DNA of 64,000 bases from Halostella limicola (GTDB lineage Archaea; Halobacteriota; Halobacteria; Halobacteriales; Natronoarchaeaceae): the NCBI RefSeq assembly GCF_003675875.1, contig NZ_RCDI01000002.1, positions 932,786 to 996,785 on the forward strand, in the 5' to 3' direction. The notes under the pieces are model-generated. The model had not been told where the DNA came from, ran no database searches, and was given only the letters and a program-made list of their open reading frames with translations. Made by a program: the position numbers and the translations under genes. Positions 19,926-28,645 of the stretch are shown piece by piece (the first letter of the stretch is position 1; every line of letters begins with the position of its first letter).

Positions 19926-21758
19926 TTAGACTGCGTCCTCCAGTTCCAGTCGCGGCGCGATACCGAGCGCCTTCATCTCGTCGAGCAGGAGCTTGAACGC
20001 GTAGCTCATCTCGATCTCGTGGACGTCCGTCTCCTCGCCGCAGTTCGGACAGTAGACGCGGTTCTGCTCGACGTTCTCGACCGCGCTCATCCCGCAGTTA
20101 CCGCAGACGTGGATGAACTCGCGGTCGGACTCGTCGAGGAGCCGTTCTTTCAGCGCCATCGCGGCGCCGTGCCCGATGAGCACGTCGCGCTCCATCTCCC
20201 CGACGCGCAGGCCGCCCTCGCGGGCGCGGCCCTCGGTGGGCTGGCGGGTCAGCACCTGCACCGGACCGCGCGAGCGGGCGTGGAGCTTGTTCGAGACCAT
20301 GTGGTACAGCTTCTGGTAGAAGATCGTCCCGACGAAGATCTCGGCCTCGATCTTCTCGCCGGTGACGCCGGAGTACATGATCTCCTTCCCGCTTGACTTG
20401 AAGCCCTTCTCCGTCAGCGCGCCGCGGAGCTCGTCCTCGTCCTCGCCGGTGAAGGCGGTCCCGTCGACGCGGCGGCCTTCGAGCGAGCCGACCTTGCCGC
20501 CGATCATCTCCAGCACGTGGCCGACCGTCATGCGCGACGGGAGCGCGTGCGGGTTCAGGATGAGGTCCGGAACGAGGCCCTCCTCGGTGAACGGCATGTC
20601 CTCCTGGGGCGCGATGTGGCCGACGACGCCCTTCTGACCGTGCCGGGAAGCGAACTTGTCGCCGAGTTCGGGGATGCGCTCGTCGCGCACCGACACCTTC
20701 GAGAGCTTGGAGCCGTCCTCGCCCTCCATCAGCGTCACCGTGTCGACGACGCCGCTCTCGCCCGAGCGCATGGTGACGGAGGTCTCACGGCGCTTCTGGG
20801 GGGAGAGCCCGCCCATGTCGTCCGGCTCTTCGAGGAACCGGGGCGGACTCGTCTTGCCCAGCAGGACGCTGTTCTCGTCGACCTGCGTCTCGGGGTTGAC
20901 CAGCCCGTCCTCGTCTAAGTGGTTGTACGCGTCCTCGCCGCGGGCGCCGCGGACGTCCTGGCTCGGGATCTCGAAGCGGTCCTCCTGGCCGCCGGGGTAG
21001 CGGCGCTCCTCGCCCTCGTAGGTGCGCAGGAAGTGCGAGCGGGCGAGCGCGCGGTCGACCGACCCGCCGTTCAGCACCAGCGCGTCCTCGATGTTGAACC
21101 CCTCGTAGGACATGACGGCGACGACGAAGTTCTGCGCCGCGGGGCGCTCGTCGTAGCCGATCTGCTCGGTGGTCTGGGTCTTGACCATCGAGAGCTGCGG
21201 GTAGTGCAGGAGGTGCTGGCGCGTGTCGGGGCGGATGCGGTAGTTCGCCGCCGGCAGGCCGAGCGACTGCTTGATCATCCCCGCGCCCATCGTGATGCGC
21301 GGCGAGGCGTTGTGCTCGGGGTAGGGGATCATCCCCGACCCGATGCTGAAGATGAGCTGCGGGTCGATCTCCAGATGGGTGTGGTCCTCGGTGATGTCCT
21401 CGCGCTCGACGGCGACGTAGATGTCCTCCTCCTCCTCGGCGTCGATGAACTCGACGTAGCCGTGCTCGACGAGGTCCTCGAAGTCGAGGGTGCCCTCCTT
21501 GACGGCCTCTATCTCCTCGTCGGAGATGAGCGTCTCGCCGTCCTCGACGACCAGCAGCGGGCGGCGCGCCCGCCCGGCGTCCGCGTTGACGATGACCTCG
21601 CGAGTGCGGTCCTTGACCGAGACGTTGACCATCTCGCTCACGTCGCCGCGCCGGCGCGCTTCGCGGATCTGCTCGGCGAGCTGGTGGGGGTCCGGGTGGG
21701 TCCCGACCAGGCTCCCGTTGACGTACACCTTGGCTTCTCGCTGTTGTTGCTGACTCAT
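19926..21758 (-). CDS. rpoB1: DNA-directed RNA polymerase subunit B' (Rpo2C)
   Basis: The 610-residue C-terminal half of the second-largest subunit. Conserved motifs include [17 protein letters not shown] in the hybrid-binding region, and [20 protein letters not shown] with [19 protein letters not shown]. The C-terminal zinc site is [12 protein letters not shown]...CPNCGE. Haloarchaea and some methanogens split subunit B here. The gap to rpoB2 is three bases, so both halves are produced from one transcript. Confidence 0.97.
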   Translation of the reverse strand: MSQQQQREAKVYVNGSLVGTHPDPHQLAEQIREARRRGDVSEMVNVSVKDRTREVIVNADAGRARRPLLVVEDGETLISDEEIEAVKEGTLDFEDLVEHGYVEFIDAEEEEDIYVAVEREDITEDHTHLEIDPQLIFSIGSGMIPYPEHNASPRITMGAGMIKQSLGLPAANYRIRPDTRQHLLHYPQLSMVKTQTTEQIGYDERPAAQNFVVAVMSYEGFNIEDALVLNGGSVDRALARSHFLRTYEGEERRYPGGQEDRFEIPSQDVRGARGEDAYNHLDEDGLVNPETQVDENSVLLGKTSPPRFLEEPDDMGGLSPQKRRETSVTMRSGESGVVDTVTLMEGEDGSKLSKVSVRDERIPELGDKFASRHGQKGVVGHIAPQEDMPFTEEGLVPDLILNPHALPSRMTVGHVLEMIGGKVGSLEGRRVDGTAFTGEDEDELRGALTEKGFKSSGKEIMYSGVTGEKIEAEIFVGTIFYQKLYHMVSNKLHARSRGPVQVLTRQPTEGRAREGGLRVGEMERDVLIGHGAAMALKERLLDESDREFIHVCGNCGMSAVENVEQNRVYCPNCGEETDVHEIEMSYAFKLLLDEMKALGIAPRLELEDAV

Positions 21759-21761
21759 GTG

Positions 21762-23330
21762 TTAGTCTCCCTCCGCTCGTCGGTCGACGCCCTCGATGCC
21801 GGGGATGCCCTCGACACCCATCGACGCCAGTTCGCGTTTCAGTCCCTGTTCGTCCTCGACGTTCTGTGACAGCTCCATGGCCTGCGCGAAGTTCTTCACC
21901 AGACCGCAGTTCGGACCCTCCGGCGTCTCGGAGGGACCGATACGCCCCCACTGGGTGGCGTGCAGGTCGCGCGCCTCGAAGTGCGGCTGCGACCGGCTGA
22001 GCGGCGAGCGCAGGCGGCGCAGGTGCGACAGCACGCCCATGAAGTTCGTCCGGTCGACCAGCTGGGAGACGCCGGAGCGGCCGCCCACCCAGTTGCCCGT
22101 CGCGATCGGGTGTTCCAGCCGCTCGGTCAGCACGTCGGAGCGGACGACGGTGTTGACCGAGAGCTGTCGGTTGCGCATGTTGGCGCGCTCGAGCTGGTAC
22201 TTCACGTCCCGGGCGAGCTTGTTCAGCGCCGTCCGGAACAGGTCCTTCATCAGGTCGCCGCTGACCTTCAGGCGCTTGTTCGCGTAGTGGTCCTTGTCGT
22301 CGGACTCGCGGCGGCCGAGCGCGAGCTCGAAACAGGCCTCGGCCATCCGGCAGAGGTAGTACGCCTTGTTGATGCGGACGTCCTCCTCCTCGACGCCCTC
22401 CTCGTGGAGGTGCGGCAGGAGGTAGCGGTCGATGACGTAGTTGGCGCGTTTCAGCTGGTAGTTCTTCCCCTGGCCGGAGGCGACGCGCTTGCCCAGCGCC
22501 TCGATGGCCTCCTCCTCGGACTGGACCTCGGCGGCCTCCAGGTTCTCCAGCATGAACTTCACGATCTCGGGGTCGTCCGAGACGCGGTGGACGATCTCCT
22601 CGTCGGACTCCAGACCGAGCGCGCGGACGAGCGTGACGAAGTTGATGCTGCCCGACACGGACGGGAACGACACTTCGAGCAGGCCGTCGCGGGTCCGCTC
22701 GACCAGCACCAGCGCGCGGTAGCCCCGGCGCTGGGAGAACGTCTTGGCGACCTGGATCTCGTCGCCGTACTTCGTGTCGTACTCCGCGAGAATCTTGTTC
22801 GGCGCGAGGTCCTCGCTGGTCATCAGCACGCGCTCGGAGCCGTTGACGAGGAAGTAGCCGCCGGGGTCGGCCGGGTCCTCGCCGATCTCGATGAGCTCCT
22901 CGTCGGAGAAGCCGGCGATGTTACACTTCTCGGAACCGACCATGATCGGCATCCGGCCGATCTTCGTCTCCGTGCTGTCGACGACCCGGTCCTCGCCCTC
23001 CTCGGGGTCGCCTTTCACGATGCTCATCTCCATGAACACCGGGGCGGCGTAGGTGATGTTCCGCAGGCGGGCCTCCTGCGGGTACAGCAGCTCCTCGCTG
23101 CCGTCGGCCTCGCGGACCCGCGGCGTGACGACGCGGACGTCGCCCAGCTCCACGTGAACCGGCTCCTCTCCCTCCTTGTCGCCGATGTCGGTGTCGATCG
23201 TCTCCTTCTCGTCGACCACCTGCTGCATGCCGCGGTTCAGGAAGGCGTTGAACGAGCGGTAGTGGTGTTCGGCGAGCCGTTCTTTCGAGAAGTACTCCTT
23301 CGAGATCGCGCGTCGGTCTTGTCGTTCCAT
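21762..23330 (-). CDS. rpoB2: DNA-directed RNA polymerase subunit B'' (Rpo2N)
   Basis: The 522-residue N-terminal half of the second-largest subunit (protrusion, lobe and fork). Conserved blocks are EKCNIAGFSDEELIEIGEDP and, near the C-terminus, TQWGRIGPSETPEGPNCGLV, the fork region. It starts MERQDRRAISKEYF one base after rpoH ends. The split point relative to rpoB1 is the usual haloarchaeal one. Confidence 0.97.
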   Translation of the reverse strand: MERQDRRAISKEYFSKERLAEHHYRSFNAFLNRGMQQVVDEKETIDTDIGDKEGEEPVHVELGDVRVVTPRVREADGSEELLYPQEARLRNITYAAPVFMEMSIVKGDPEEGEDRVVDSTETKIGRMPIMVGSEKCNIAGFSDEELIEIGEDPADPGGYFLVNGSERVLMTSEDLAPNKILAEYDTKYGDEIQVAKTFSQRRGYRALVLVERTRDGLLEVSFPSVSGSINFVTLVRALGLESDEEIVHRVSDDPEIVKFMLENLEAAEVQSEEEAIEALGKRVASGQGKNYQLKRANYVIDRYLLPHLHEEGVEEEDVRINKAYYLCRMAEACFELALGRRESDDKDHYANKRLKVSGDLMKDLFRTALNKLARDVKYQLERANMRNRQLSVNTVVRSDVLTERLEHPIATGNWVGGRSGVSQLVDRTNFMGVLSHLRRLRSPLSRSQPHFEARDLHATQWGRIGPSETPEGPNCGLVKNFAQAMELSQNVEDEQGLKRELASMGVEGIPGIEGVDRRAEGD

Positions 23331-23331
23331 G

Positions 23332-23559
23332 TTATTCTACGACTAGTCGGTAGACGACTGCTTCGTCTGTCGTTCGGGAGTCTCGGACGATCTTGATCAC
23401 GTTCCCGACCTCGGCGTCGTCGGGCAGCGCGGGGTCGGCGCGCTTGATCTTCGGTAAGTCCGTCCGGTCGATGTTGTACTCTTCTAGCACGTCCTCGACG
23501 GCGTCCTCGTCGAGGACGGTGTGCTCGGGTACCAGGTTGTGTTGGCTTACATCTACCAT
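23332..23559 (-). CDS. rpoH: DNA-directed RNA polymerase subunit H (Rpo5)
   Basis: The 75-residue archaeal counterpart of the C-terminal domain of eukaryotic Rpb5. It starts [20 protein letters not shown] and contains the typical [14 protein letters not shown] and [20 protein letters not shown] stretches. It is the first gene of the polymerase operon, so the promoter for the whole unit should lie in the bases just to its right. Confidence 0.96.
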   Translation of the reverse strand: MVDVSQHNLVPEHTVLDEDAVEDVLEEYNIDRTDLPKIKRADPALPDDAEVGNVIKIVRDSRTTDEAVVYRLVVE

Positions 23560-23859
23560 GTGTGTCTGACCAGGGGAGAAGCTGCTGTCACGAGATACTA
23601 CAGGCTGTTACACGCGGGGAGGATTTAAGGCTTGCCAAGTTGATTGGCATGCGCGGCTACGGGAGGAGAGGGCGAGCACGACGGCGGCGGGAGGCGGATG
23701 GATTCCTGGTCAGGTATCCGGTATGATGACGTTGTGCTATAAATCGTTTGTGGGGAGGTGACACGGATTCGCGGGACGGGAGCGGTCCGGTGACGGCTCC
23801 GGAGGCGGGCGCTTTAGAAAGTCTTAAGTTTACAACCCGGAAATGGTAGGATGCGTTCA
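23560..23859. promoter_or_regulatory. Promoter region of the RNA polymerase operon and of tRNA-Asp
   Basis: Three hundred bases without a gene. On the minus strand a TATA-like CCTTAAATCC (about 23620-23629) lies some 60-70 bases before rpoH. A perfect inverted repeat sits immediately upstream of it (23633-23649). On the plus strand TCTTAAGTTTAC at about 23822-23833 is a plausible TATA element some 30 bases before tRNA-Asp. Nothing else was recognised. Confidence 0.5.
23633..23649. promoter_or_regulatory. Inverted repeat upstream of the RNA polymerase operon
   Basis: TGCCAA GTTGA TTGGCA, a perfect six-base inverted repeat with a five-base spacer. It lies directly upstream of the TATA-like element of rpoH, where an activator or repressor dimer could bind. 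No regulator is known to me for this sequence. Confidence 0.45.
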
Positions 23860-23932
23860 GCCCGGGTGGTGTAGTGGCCCATCATATGACCCTGTCACGG
23901 TCGTGACGCGGGTTCAAATCCCGCCTCGGGCG
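23860..23932 (+). tRNA. tRNA-Asp (GTC), copy 1
   Basis: A 73-base cloverleaf. The acceptor stem GCCCGGG pairs with CTCGGGC and the discriminator is G. The anticodon stem-loop TGACC-CTGTCAC-GGTCG gives anticodon GTC. The T-arm is GCGGG-TTCAAAT-CCCGC. CCA is not encoded. It differs from the copy at 24383 only at the first base of the anticodon stem (U27-G43 here, C27-G43 there). No intron. Confidence 0.97.
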
Positions 23933-24382
23933 CTTCTTCCGATTTCCAATTCTCTAGTGAGGCGTCTCGTCGTCGATCCTCGTGGTTGCCAACTGCGCGA
24001 ACGTTCGAGTACGATAGCGGAGCCACCGGTCGTCGATGAACAACCCGCGAAATGGCGACGAGACTGAGGCCTCCGTACTCGCCCGGCTAGTGGATCCCTG
24101 CGTAACAGTCGCCGTCCCGTTCGAGGACAGCGACCGGTACGGCCCTGATCGCAGACGACGGCCGGAGTCGCCACCGCGTCCGGTGCGATACCGCTGGGTG
24201 AACGGTACCGTTCGGCGCAACCGCTACACGCCCACTGCAGGTCCGGAGCCGATGGGCGTCAGATAACTGCTGGCGGACCGGGTCGGCGTCTCCCGGTCGC
24301 GCCGCGCGCCAACGCCTACCACTGAGCGGAGAGATCGACACCGCTTAATAATGCCGGCAGCAATGAGGAAATGCGTTCGAAA
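23933..24382. other. Spacer between the two tRNA-Asp genes, no convincing gene
   Basis: About 450 bases. Open frames of 60-90 codons exist on both strands, but none has haloarchaeal composition or a recognisable fold, and they overlap one another. The first dozen bases after each tRNA are nearly identical (CTTCTTCCGA), which suggests the tRNA was duplicated with its flank. A TATA-like GCTTAATAATG at about 24338-24348 probably serves the second tRNA. Confidence 0.5.
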
Positions 24383-24455
24383 GCCCGGGTGGTGTAGTGG
24401 CCCATCATACGACCCTGTCACGGTCGTGACGCGGGTTCAAATCCCGCCTCGGGCG
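24383..24455 (+). tRNA. tRNA-Asp (GTC), copy 2
   Basis: Same 73-base cloverleaf as copy 1 with a single substitution that turns the U27-G43 pair into C27-G43. Anticodon GTC, discriminator G, no encoded CCA and no intron. The upstream flank shares ATGCGTTC with copy 1 and the downstream flank shares CTTCTTCCGA. Confidence 0.97.
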
Positions 24456-24529
24456 CTTCTTCCGACTTTCAGTTCTCCAGCGCCTCGTCTCGATGCTGAG
24501 CGACGATTCTTCCGACTGGCGAGCGCCCG

Positions 24530-25564
24530 CTACCGCGTCTCGCTCGCCCGCGGACTCGCCCCACCGTGGGGCGTGTCGCGCTTGCGGACCCGCACGGCGC
24601 GGACGGCCTCCGTCGCGTCGTCGACGAGCGTCACTTCGCCAGGCTCTGTCGGGGTCCGCTCGCCGAAGGAGGCGCCCATGTAGGTCGGGCGGGCCGCTTC
24701 GAGCGCCTCGCGGTCGGCGCGGGAGGTGAGACGGTGTGCGAGTACGAGGTCGGCCTGCGAGACGGCGACTCCGGGGAGCGCGCTGGGGCGCTGCGTCGCG
24801 GCGACGAGGCTGACCCCCGGCTGTCGCCCGCGGGTCAGGACCCGTCGCAGCGCCGGCCCGGCGATTCCCTCGAAGAACGCGTGGGCTTCGTCGACGAGGA
24901 GCCACGGGAGGCGGTCGACGGCGTCGGCGACGCAGGCGTCGTACAGGCCGAGGGCGACCGCGCGGACGATCGCGTTCATCGCGGCGGCCGAGAGCCCGGA
25001 GAGGTCGAGCACGGTCGCTCCCCCGTCGAGGAGGTCCGCGGGGGCCAGTCCGTCGGGGGAGAAGACGCCCCACGTCGCGGCGAGCCCGAGGTGATTGCGC
25101 GCGGCGAGGCGGTGTTCCGCCGCCGCATCGGCTTCCTCGACGGTCGCTTGCATCTCCGACAGCGACGCCGCGTCGGCGGCTGCCCGCCACACGAGTGCGC
25201 CCGGGCCTGACGACGGCGAGAGGTCGAGCAGCCCGCACCACGCCCGCGGCGGTACTGCGTCCGCCCGCACCGTCGGCGACGCCGGGACGGACGCGTCCAC
25301 GTCGTCCGCGCCCGACGCGAGTCCGCGGAAGACGCCCATCGGGTCGACGACGACGGGGGCGACGCCGGACGCGCGGGCGAGCTCCTCCGCGAGGACGCCC
25401 AGCGTGTACGACTTTCCGTAGCCGCGCTTGCCGACGACGAGCGCGGCGTGGGGACGGTCGACGTCGAGCCGACACGGCGCGCCGGGGCTGCCGTCGCGGG
25501 CGCGAAACGACCCGAGGTCCGCCGCCGGCCCGCGGTCGTCGTCGCGGCCGAGCACGTGAGCCAT
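24530..25564 (-). CDS. HerA/FtsK-like P-loop ATPase
   Basis: A 344-residue cytoplasmic ATPase. The Walker A loop VVGKRGYGKSYTLG is at about residues 43-56 and Walker B PWLLVDEAHAFF near residue 225. An arginine/sensor-like VSLVAATQRPSALP follows, as in HerA and related hexameric DNA or protein translocases (DUF87-type). It is shorter than true HerA (about 500-600) and lacks its N-terminal barrel. No NurA nuclease gene is adjacent, so a role in end resection is not supported by context. The ATG at 25564 gives MAHVLGRDDD. A 47-base piece of its 5' coding region recurs at 26764. Confidence 0.8.
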   Translation of the reverse strand: MAHVLGRDDDRGPAADLGSFRARDGSPGAPCRLDVDRPHAALVVGKRGYGKSYTLGVLAEELARASGVAPVVVDPMGVFRGLASGADDVDASVPASPTVRADAVPPRAWCGLLDLSPSSGPGALVWRAAADAASLSEMQATVEEADAAAEHRLAARNHLGLAATWGVFSPDGLAPADLLDGGATVLDLSGLSAAAMNAIVRAVALGLYDACVADAVDRLPWLLVDEAHAFFEGIAGPALRRVLTRGRQPGVSLVAATQRPSALPGVAVSQADLVLAHRLTSRADREALEAARPTYMGASFGERTPTEPGEVTLVDDATEAVRAVRVRKRDTPHGGASPRASETR

Positions 25565-25722
25565 AGCGACGGTGGCCGCGGGGTCGTACTTGAACCTGCA
25601 GACGGCCGTCGACGACCGAGGGCTCGTCGAGGGGCCGGTCGACCGGTCTCGTCGATCGAGCAGTGCGACACCTCGGGCTGCAGGACGGCGACGCCTATCA
25701 CCCTCGGAACCGATCGCAGCGC

Positions 25723-26220
25723 ATGGACGTTCGCGACGCGCGACCCGCGGACGCCGCGGCGGTGAACCGCGTCCACCTCGACGCCGTCGCCGAACTCGGA
25801 CCCGAGGCGTACGACGAGGCGCAGGTCGCCGCGTGGGGGAGTTCGGACCCGTCCGACTACGACCTCGCCGGCGGCGACAACCGCTTCGTCGTCGCGGAGA
25901 TCGACGGCGAGGTCCGCGGGTTCGGCGAACTGGCCTACGAGGCGGGCGACTACCTCGATCCGGCGGCCGACGCCGAGGTGAAGGCCGTGTACGTTCATCC
26001 CGCAGCGGTACGGCGAGGGGTCGGGTCCGCGCTCCTCGCGGAACTGGAGCGCGACGCGCGGGAGAGCGGCTTCCAGACGGTCGGTCTCTGGGCGTCGCGC
26101 AACGCCGTGCCGTTCTACGAGCGCAACGAGTACGAGCGGGTCGCGGAGCGAACCCACGAGTTCGGCGGCGAGGTCGAGGGGTCGGTCGTCGAGTTCCGGA
26201 AGGACCTGACCGGCGACTGA
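25723..26220 (+). CDS. GNAT family N-acetyltransferase
   Basis: A 165-residue acetyltransferase. It starts MDVRDARPADAAAV, the common first strand-helix of GNAT enzymes. The acetyl-CoA loop is seen in VKAVYVHPAAVRRGVGSALL (Q/RxxGxG/A type). The C-terminal NAVPFYERNEYERV matches the usual final helix. The acceptor is unknown. The ATG at 25723 is preferred because the preceding 20 codons show no homology-like pattern. It is divergent from the HerA-like gene. Confidence 0.88.
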   Translation: MDVRDARPADAAAVNRVHLDAVAELGPEAYDEAQVAAWGSSDPSDYDLAGGDNRFVVAEIDGEVRGFGELAYEAGDYLDPAADAEVKAVYVHPAAVRRGVGSALLAELERDARESGFQTVGLWASRNAVPFYERNEYERVAERTHEFGGEVEGSVVEFRKDLTGD

Positions 26221-26253
26221 GGGTTTAAGTGCGAAAACGGGGGCAGACCCCGC

Positions 26254-26703
26254 ATGCGAACGTTCGACCGATTCGCGGCCGACGAGCGCGCCATCGAGGG
26301 ACTGCCGATCCGACTGGTCATCGCGCTAGTCGTCGGCGTCGCCAGCCTGAGCGTGATGATGAACATGCTCTCCGGCGTCGGGAGCCTCGCGGTGAGCGAA
26401 CTCGACGCGCAGCCGTCCCCCGACGTGGTCACGCCGGGTCAGCAGGACGTGGAGGTACTCGTCGTCGACGACGACGGCGACCCGGTCGCCGAGGCGACCG
26501 TCGTCGTCCGCGGCGACACGGCGGATCTCGACGGGACGAAGACGGCGACGACGGGGACGGACGGGCGGGCGACGGTGACTGTCGACCCCGCGCTCGGGCC
26601 GAATCAGGACGAGGGCGAACTGGAGATAGACATCAAACCGCCGAGCGGCGACGAGTACGTCGACCGGCGGGCGAACACGGCGGTGCTGGTGGTAGAAGAG
26701 TAG
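26254..26703 (+). CDS. Membrane-anchored protein with carboxypeptidase-regulatory-like Ig fold
   Basis: A 149-residue haloarchaeal protein. A charged N-terminus (MRTFDRFAADERAIEGLPIR) is followed by one hydrophobic segment (LVIALVVGVASLSVMM), rather like a type IV pilin or pilin-like signal. The outer part holds a beta-sandwich with VEVLVVDDDGDPVAEATVVV and a TDGRATVTV strand, typical of carboxypeptidase-regulatory-like domains. It may be a surface or pilus-associated protein; the sequence gives no more. It starts 33 bases after the acetyltransferase. Confidence 0.75.
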   Translation: MRTFDRFAADERAIEGLPIRLVIALVVGVASLSVMMNMLSGVGSLAVSELDAQPSPDVVTPGQQDVEVLVVDDDGDPVAEATVVVRGDTADLDGTKTATTGTDGRATVTVDPALGPNQDEGELEIDIKPPSGDEYVDRRANTAVLVVEE

Positions 26704-26763
26704 CGACGCCACAAAGCGGGCGGAGTCCGCGCGGAGCGGGCGACGGACGGGACAGTGGACGGC

Positions 26764-26810
26764 CCGGGGCTGCCGTCGCGGGCGCGAAACGACGCCAGGT
26801 CAGCCGCCGG
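26764..26810 (+). repeat. Partial copy of the HerA-like gene's 5' coding sequence
   Basis: Thirty bases identical to 25482-25511, then 14 of 17 matches to 25528, in the same orientation. The original lies inside the HerA-like ATPase gene (codons for about SFRARDGSPGAP). The copy is in non-coding DNA between two genes. It looks like debris of a local duplication. Confidence 0.6.
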
Positions 26811-26859
26811 AACACGAGACGCCCCGACCTCTGCTACCGCGTTCCCGGACGCCGCGCCG

Positions 26860-27591
26860 TCAGCCGTCCCAGTCGATCCAGTCCTGCTCCCAACCGCGGC
26901 GGGACTGCGCCTCGCGCTCGGCGAACTCGCGGTCCTCGCGGGCGGTCCGGTTGCGCTCGATGGCGCCGGCCTGCTCGCCCTCGACCAGAAGCGGGGAGAA
27001 CGCGACCGACCCCAGCGGCGTCGGCTCGTCGTCCTCGAAGGCGGTCAGCGTCTGCTGTTTCGCGCCGACGGGCATCACCAGGCGGCCGTCGTCGTCGAGC
27101 TGGTCGAACAGCGCGGGCGGCGGCTGGACGGCGGCGGCTTCGAGCAGGATGCGGTCGAACGGCGCGTACTCCGGCAGGCCGTCGGCCCCGTCGCGGCAGT
27201 CCACCAGGACGCCCTCGTAACCGGCGTCGGCGAGGTTCTCGCGGGCGTCGAGCACGACCCGGCGGGTGATGTCGACGGCGTGGACGTTGGCTTCGCCGGC
27301 GATCTCGGCGAGGACGGCCGCTGTGTAGCCGACGCCCGCGCCGACGACGAGCACGGAGTCGCCGGACTCGGCGTCGAGGGCTTCGAGCAGACGGGCCGCG
27401 GTGCTCGGCGCGAGGACGCGCGTCCCGAGCCGTTCGTGGGAGGTGTCGGCGTAGGCGGCGCGCTCGTCGGTGACGAACTCGTGGCGGGGGACCGCCCGCA
27501 TCGCGACGCTGAGGCGGTCGCTCCGGACGACCCCCTTCGCCTCGTGTTCGAGGCTGTCGACCATGTCGTCGCGCAGTACGGCGGGTTCCAT
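26860..27591 (-). CDS. Divergent Pcm-like (protein-L-isoaspartate O-methyltransferase family) methyltransferase
   Basis: A 243-residue SAM methyltransferase. The N-terminus keeps the Pcm landmark MRAVPRHEFVTDERAAYAD, and the SAM motif is SVLVVGAGVGYTAAVLAEIA. The Pcm substrate motif (IGxxQTISxP, intact in the neighbour at 28646) is replaced here by RLGTRVLAPSTAARLLEAL. The C-terminal tail EQDWIDWDG is specific. Repair of isoaspartyl residues is therefore uncertain for this copy. It lies 21 bases after the upstream methyltransferase in the same direction. Confidence 0.82.
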   Translation of the reverse strand: MEPAVLRDDMVDSLEHEAKGVVRSDRLSVAMRAVPRHEFVTDERAAYADTSHERLGTRVLAPSTAARLLEALDAESGDSVLVVGAGVGYTAAVLAEIAGEANVHAVDITRRVVLDARENLADAGYEGVLVDCRDGADGLPEYAPFDRILLEAAAVQPPPALFDQLDDDGRLVMPVGAKQQTLTAFEDDEPTPLGSVAFSPLLVEGEQAGAIERNRTAREDREFAEREAQSRRGWEQDWIDWDG

Positions 27592-27612
27592 AGCCGATCT
27601 ACCGACTCGACG

Positions 27613-28536
27613 CTAATCAATCGCGCGCTTGGACCCGGTTACCGCCTGCCGATCCGTCCCCGGAACGTCGCGCACGTCGACCGACTCGAACCCGGCGTCG
27701 AGCCACTCGCGGTACGCCGCCGCGGAGCGCGGACCGCTCTCGCCGGTCGCGAGCGCCGCGATCGCGTCGGCCGTCGCGCCGGGCGACCGGTCCGCGAGAC
27801 GGTCCACGACCACGACGGTACCGTCGGGAGCGAGCGCGTCGGAGAGGCGGTCGATAAGATCGCGGGTTCCGTCCGCGGGCCGCCGGCGGTCCGCGGCGGG
27901 GACGAACGCGAGGTCCGCTTCGGGGAGCGGCTCGTCGTCGGTGACGAGGTCGACCGGTTCGTGCGCGAGGAACGGTCGGGAGACCTCGACGGCCTCGGAG
28001 CGGTCGACCAGCGTCACGTCGAAGCCGCGGGCGACGAACTCCTTGGCGTAGGTCCCGGGCGCGCCGCCGACGTCGAGTACGCGGTCGGCGGCCGGCCGCT
28101 CGCGGACCGCGGCGGTCACGCAGGCGCGGACGGTCGACTCGTCGGTCGCCGCGACCGCGCCGAGGCGGTTCCGCGTCCAGTCGTCAGACCGGTCAGGCGG
28201 GTCGCCCGTCCGCATCGTCTCCGGGAGCGACGCCAGCGCGTCGAACCGGTCGAGGGCGTGCGGGAGACGACCGATCGAGCGCACGTCGGTCTTGGCGAGC
28301 AGGCCGAGCGCACGGTTGGTCGGCTCGTGGGACTCGCCGACGCGTTCGAGAAATCCCTCGGTCGCGAGGGCGTCGATCGTCGCGCGCACGGCTCGCTCGG
28401 TGGTGTCGGTCTCGGCGGCGATATCGGCGGGATCGCCCGCGCTGGTCAACAGCGCGTCCAGCACGCCGGTCTCGCGGGCGGCCCACAGCAGCGCGAGCGT
28501 CTCGACGGACGCCGCGCCGCGCTCTCGTGTCGGCAT
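27613..28536 (-). CDS. SAM-dependent O-methyltransferase-like protein with N-terminal winged helix
   Basis: A 307-residue protein. The first 90 residues form a winged-helix dimerisation/substrate domain (LALLWAARETGVLDALLTSA, then TERAVRATIDALATEGFLER). The methyltransferase fold follows, with SAM motif VLDVGGAPGTYAKEFVARGF. This layout is that of plant/bacterial small-molecule O-methyltransferases and of some regulators. The substrate is unknown. The ATG at 28536 (MPTRERG) is preferred to one nine codons earlier because the sequence between is unlike protein. It sits between two Pcm-type genes. Confidence 0.82.
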   Translation of the reverse strand: MPTRERGAASVETLALLWAARETGVLDALLTSAGDPADIAAETDTTERAVRATIDALATEGFLERVGESHEPTNRALGLLAKTDVRSIGRLPHALDRFDALASLPETMRTGDPPDRSDDWTRNRLGAVAATDESTVRACVTAAVRERPAADRVLDVGGAPGTYAKEFVARGFDVTLVDRSEAVEVSRPFLAHEPVDLVTDDEPLPEADLAFVPAADRRRPADGTRDLIDRLSDALAPDGTVVVVDRLADRSPGATADAIAALATGESGPRSAAAYREWLDAGFESVDVRDVPGTDRQAVTGSKRAID

Positions 28537-28645
28537 GCGACCGCCTTCGGTCGCGACCGACAAAAACGGTCATAGAGTCGGTTGTCGGTCAGTTCCGTAT
28601 TTCGCCGACGCGGGGACGGCGATAGCGGTACACAGTCCGTCCCTA

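Noticed and set aside
16862-19996. A 1044-codon open frame on the plus strand opposite rpoA1
   Set aside because: It is the antisense shadow of rpoA1 caused by high GC and codon bias; it has no recognisable domain.
15772-23330. Possible inteins in the RNA polymerase genes
   Set aside because: All four large subunit genes have family-normal length and uninterrupted catalytic motifs.
24036-24341. Overlapping 60-90 codon frames between the tRNA-Asp genes
   Set aside because: No acidic bias, no recognisable fold, and frames on both strands are equally good, as expected by chance at this GC content.
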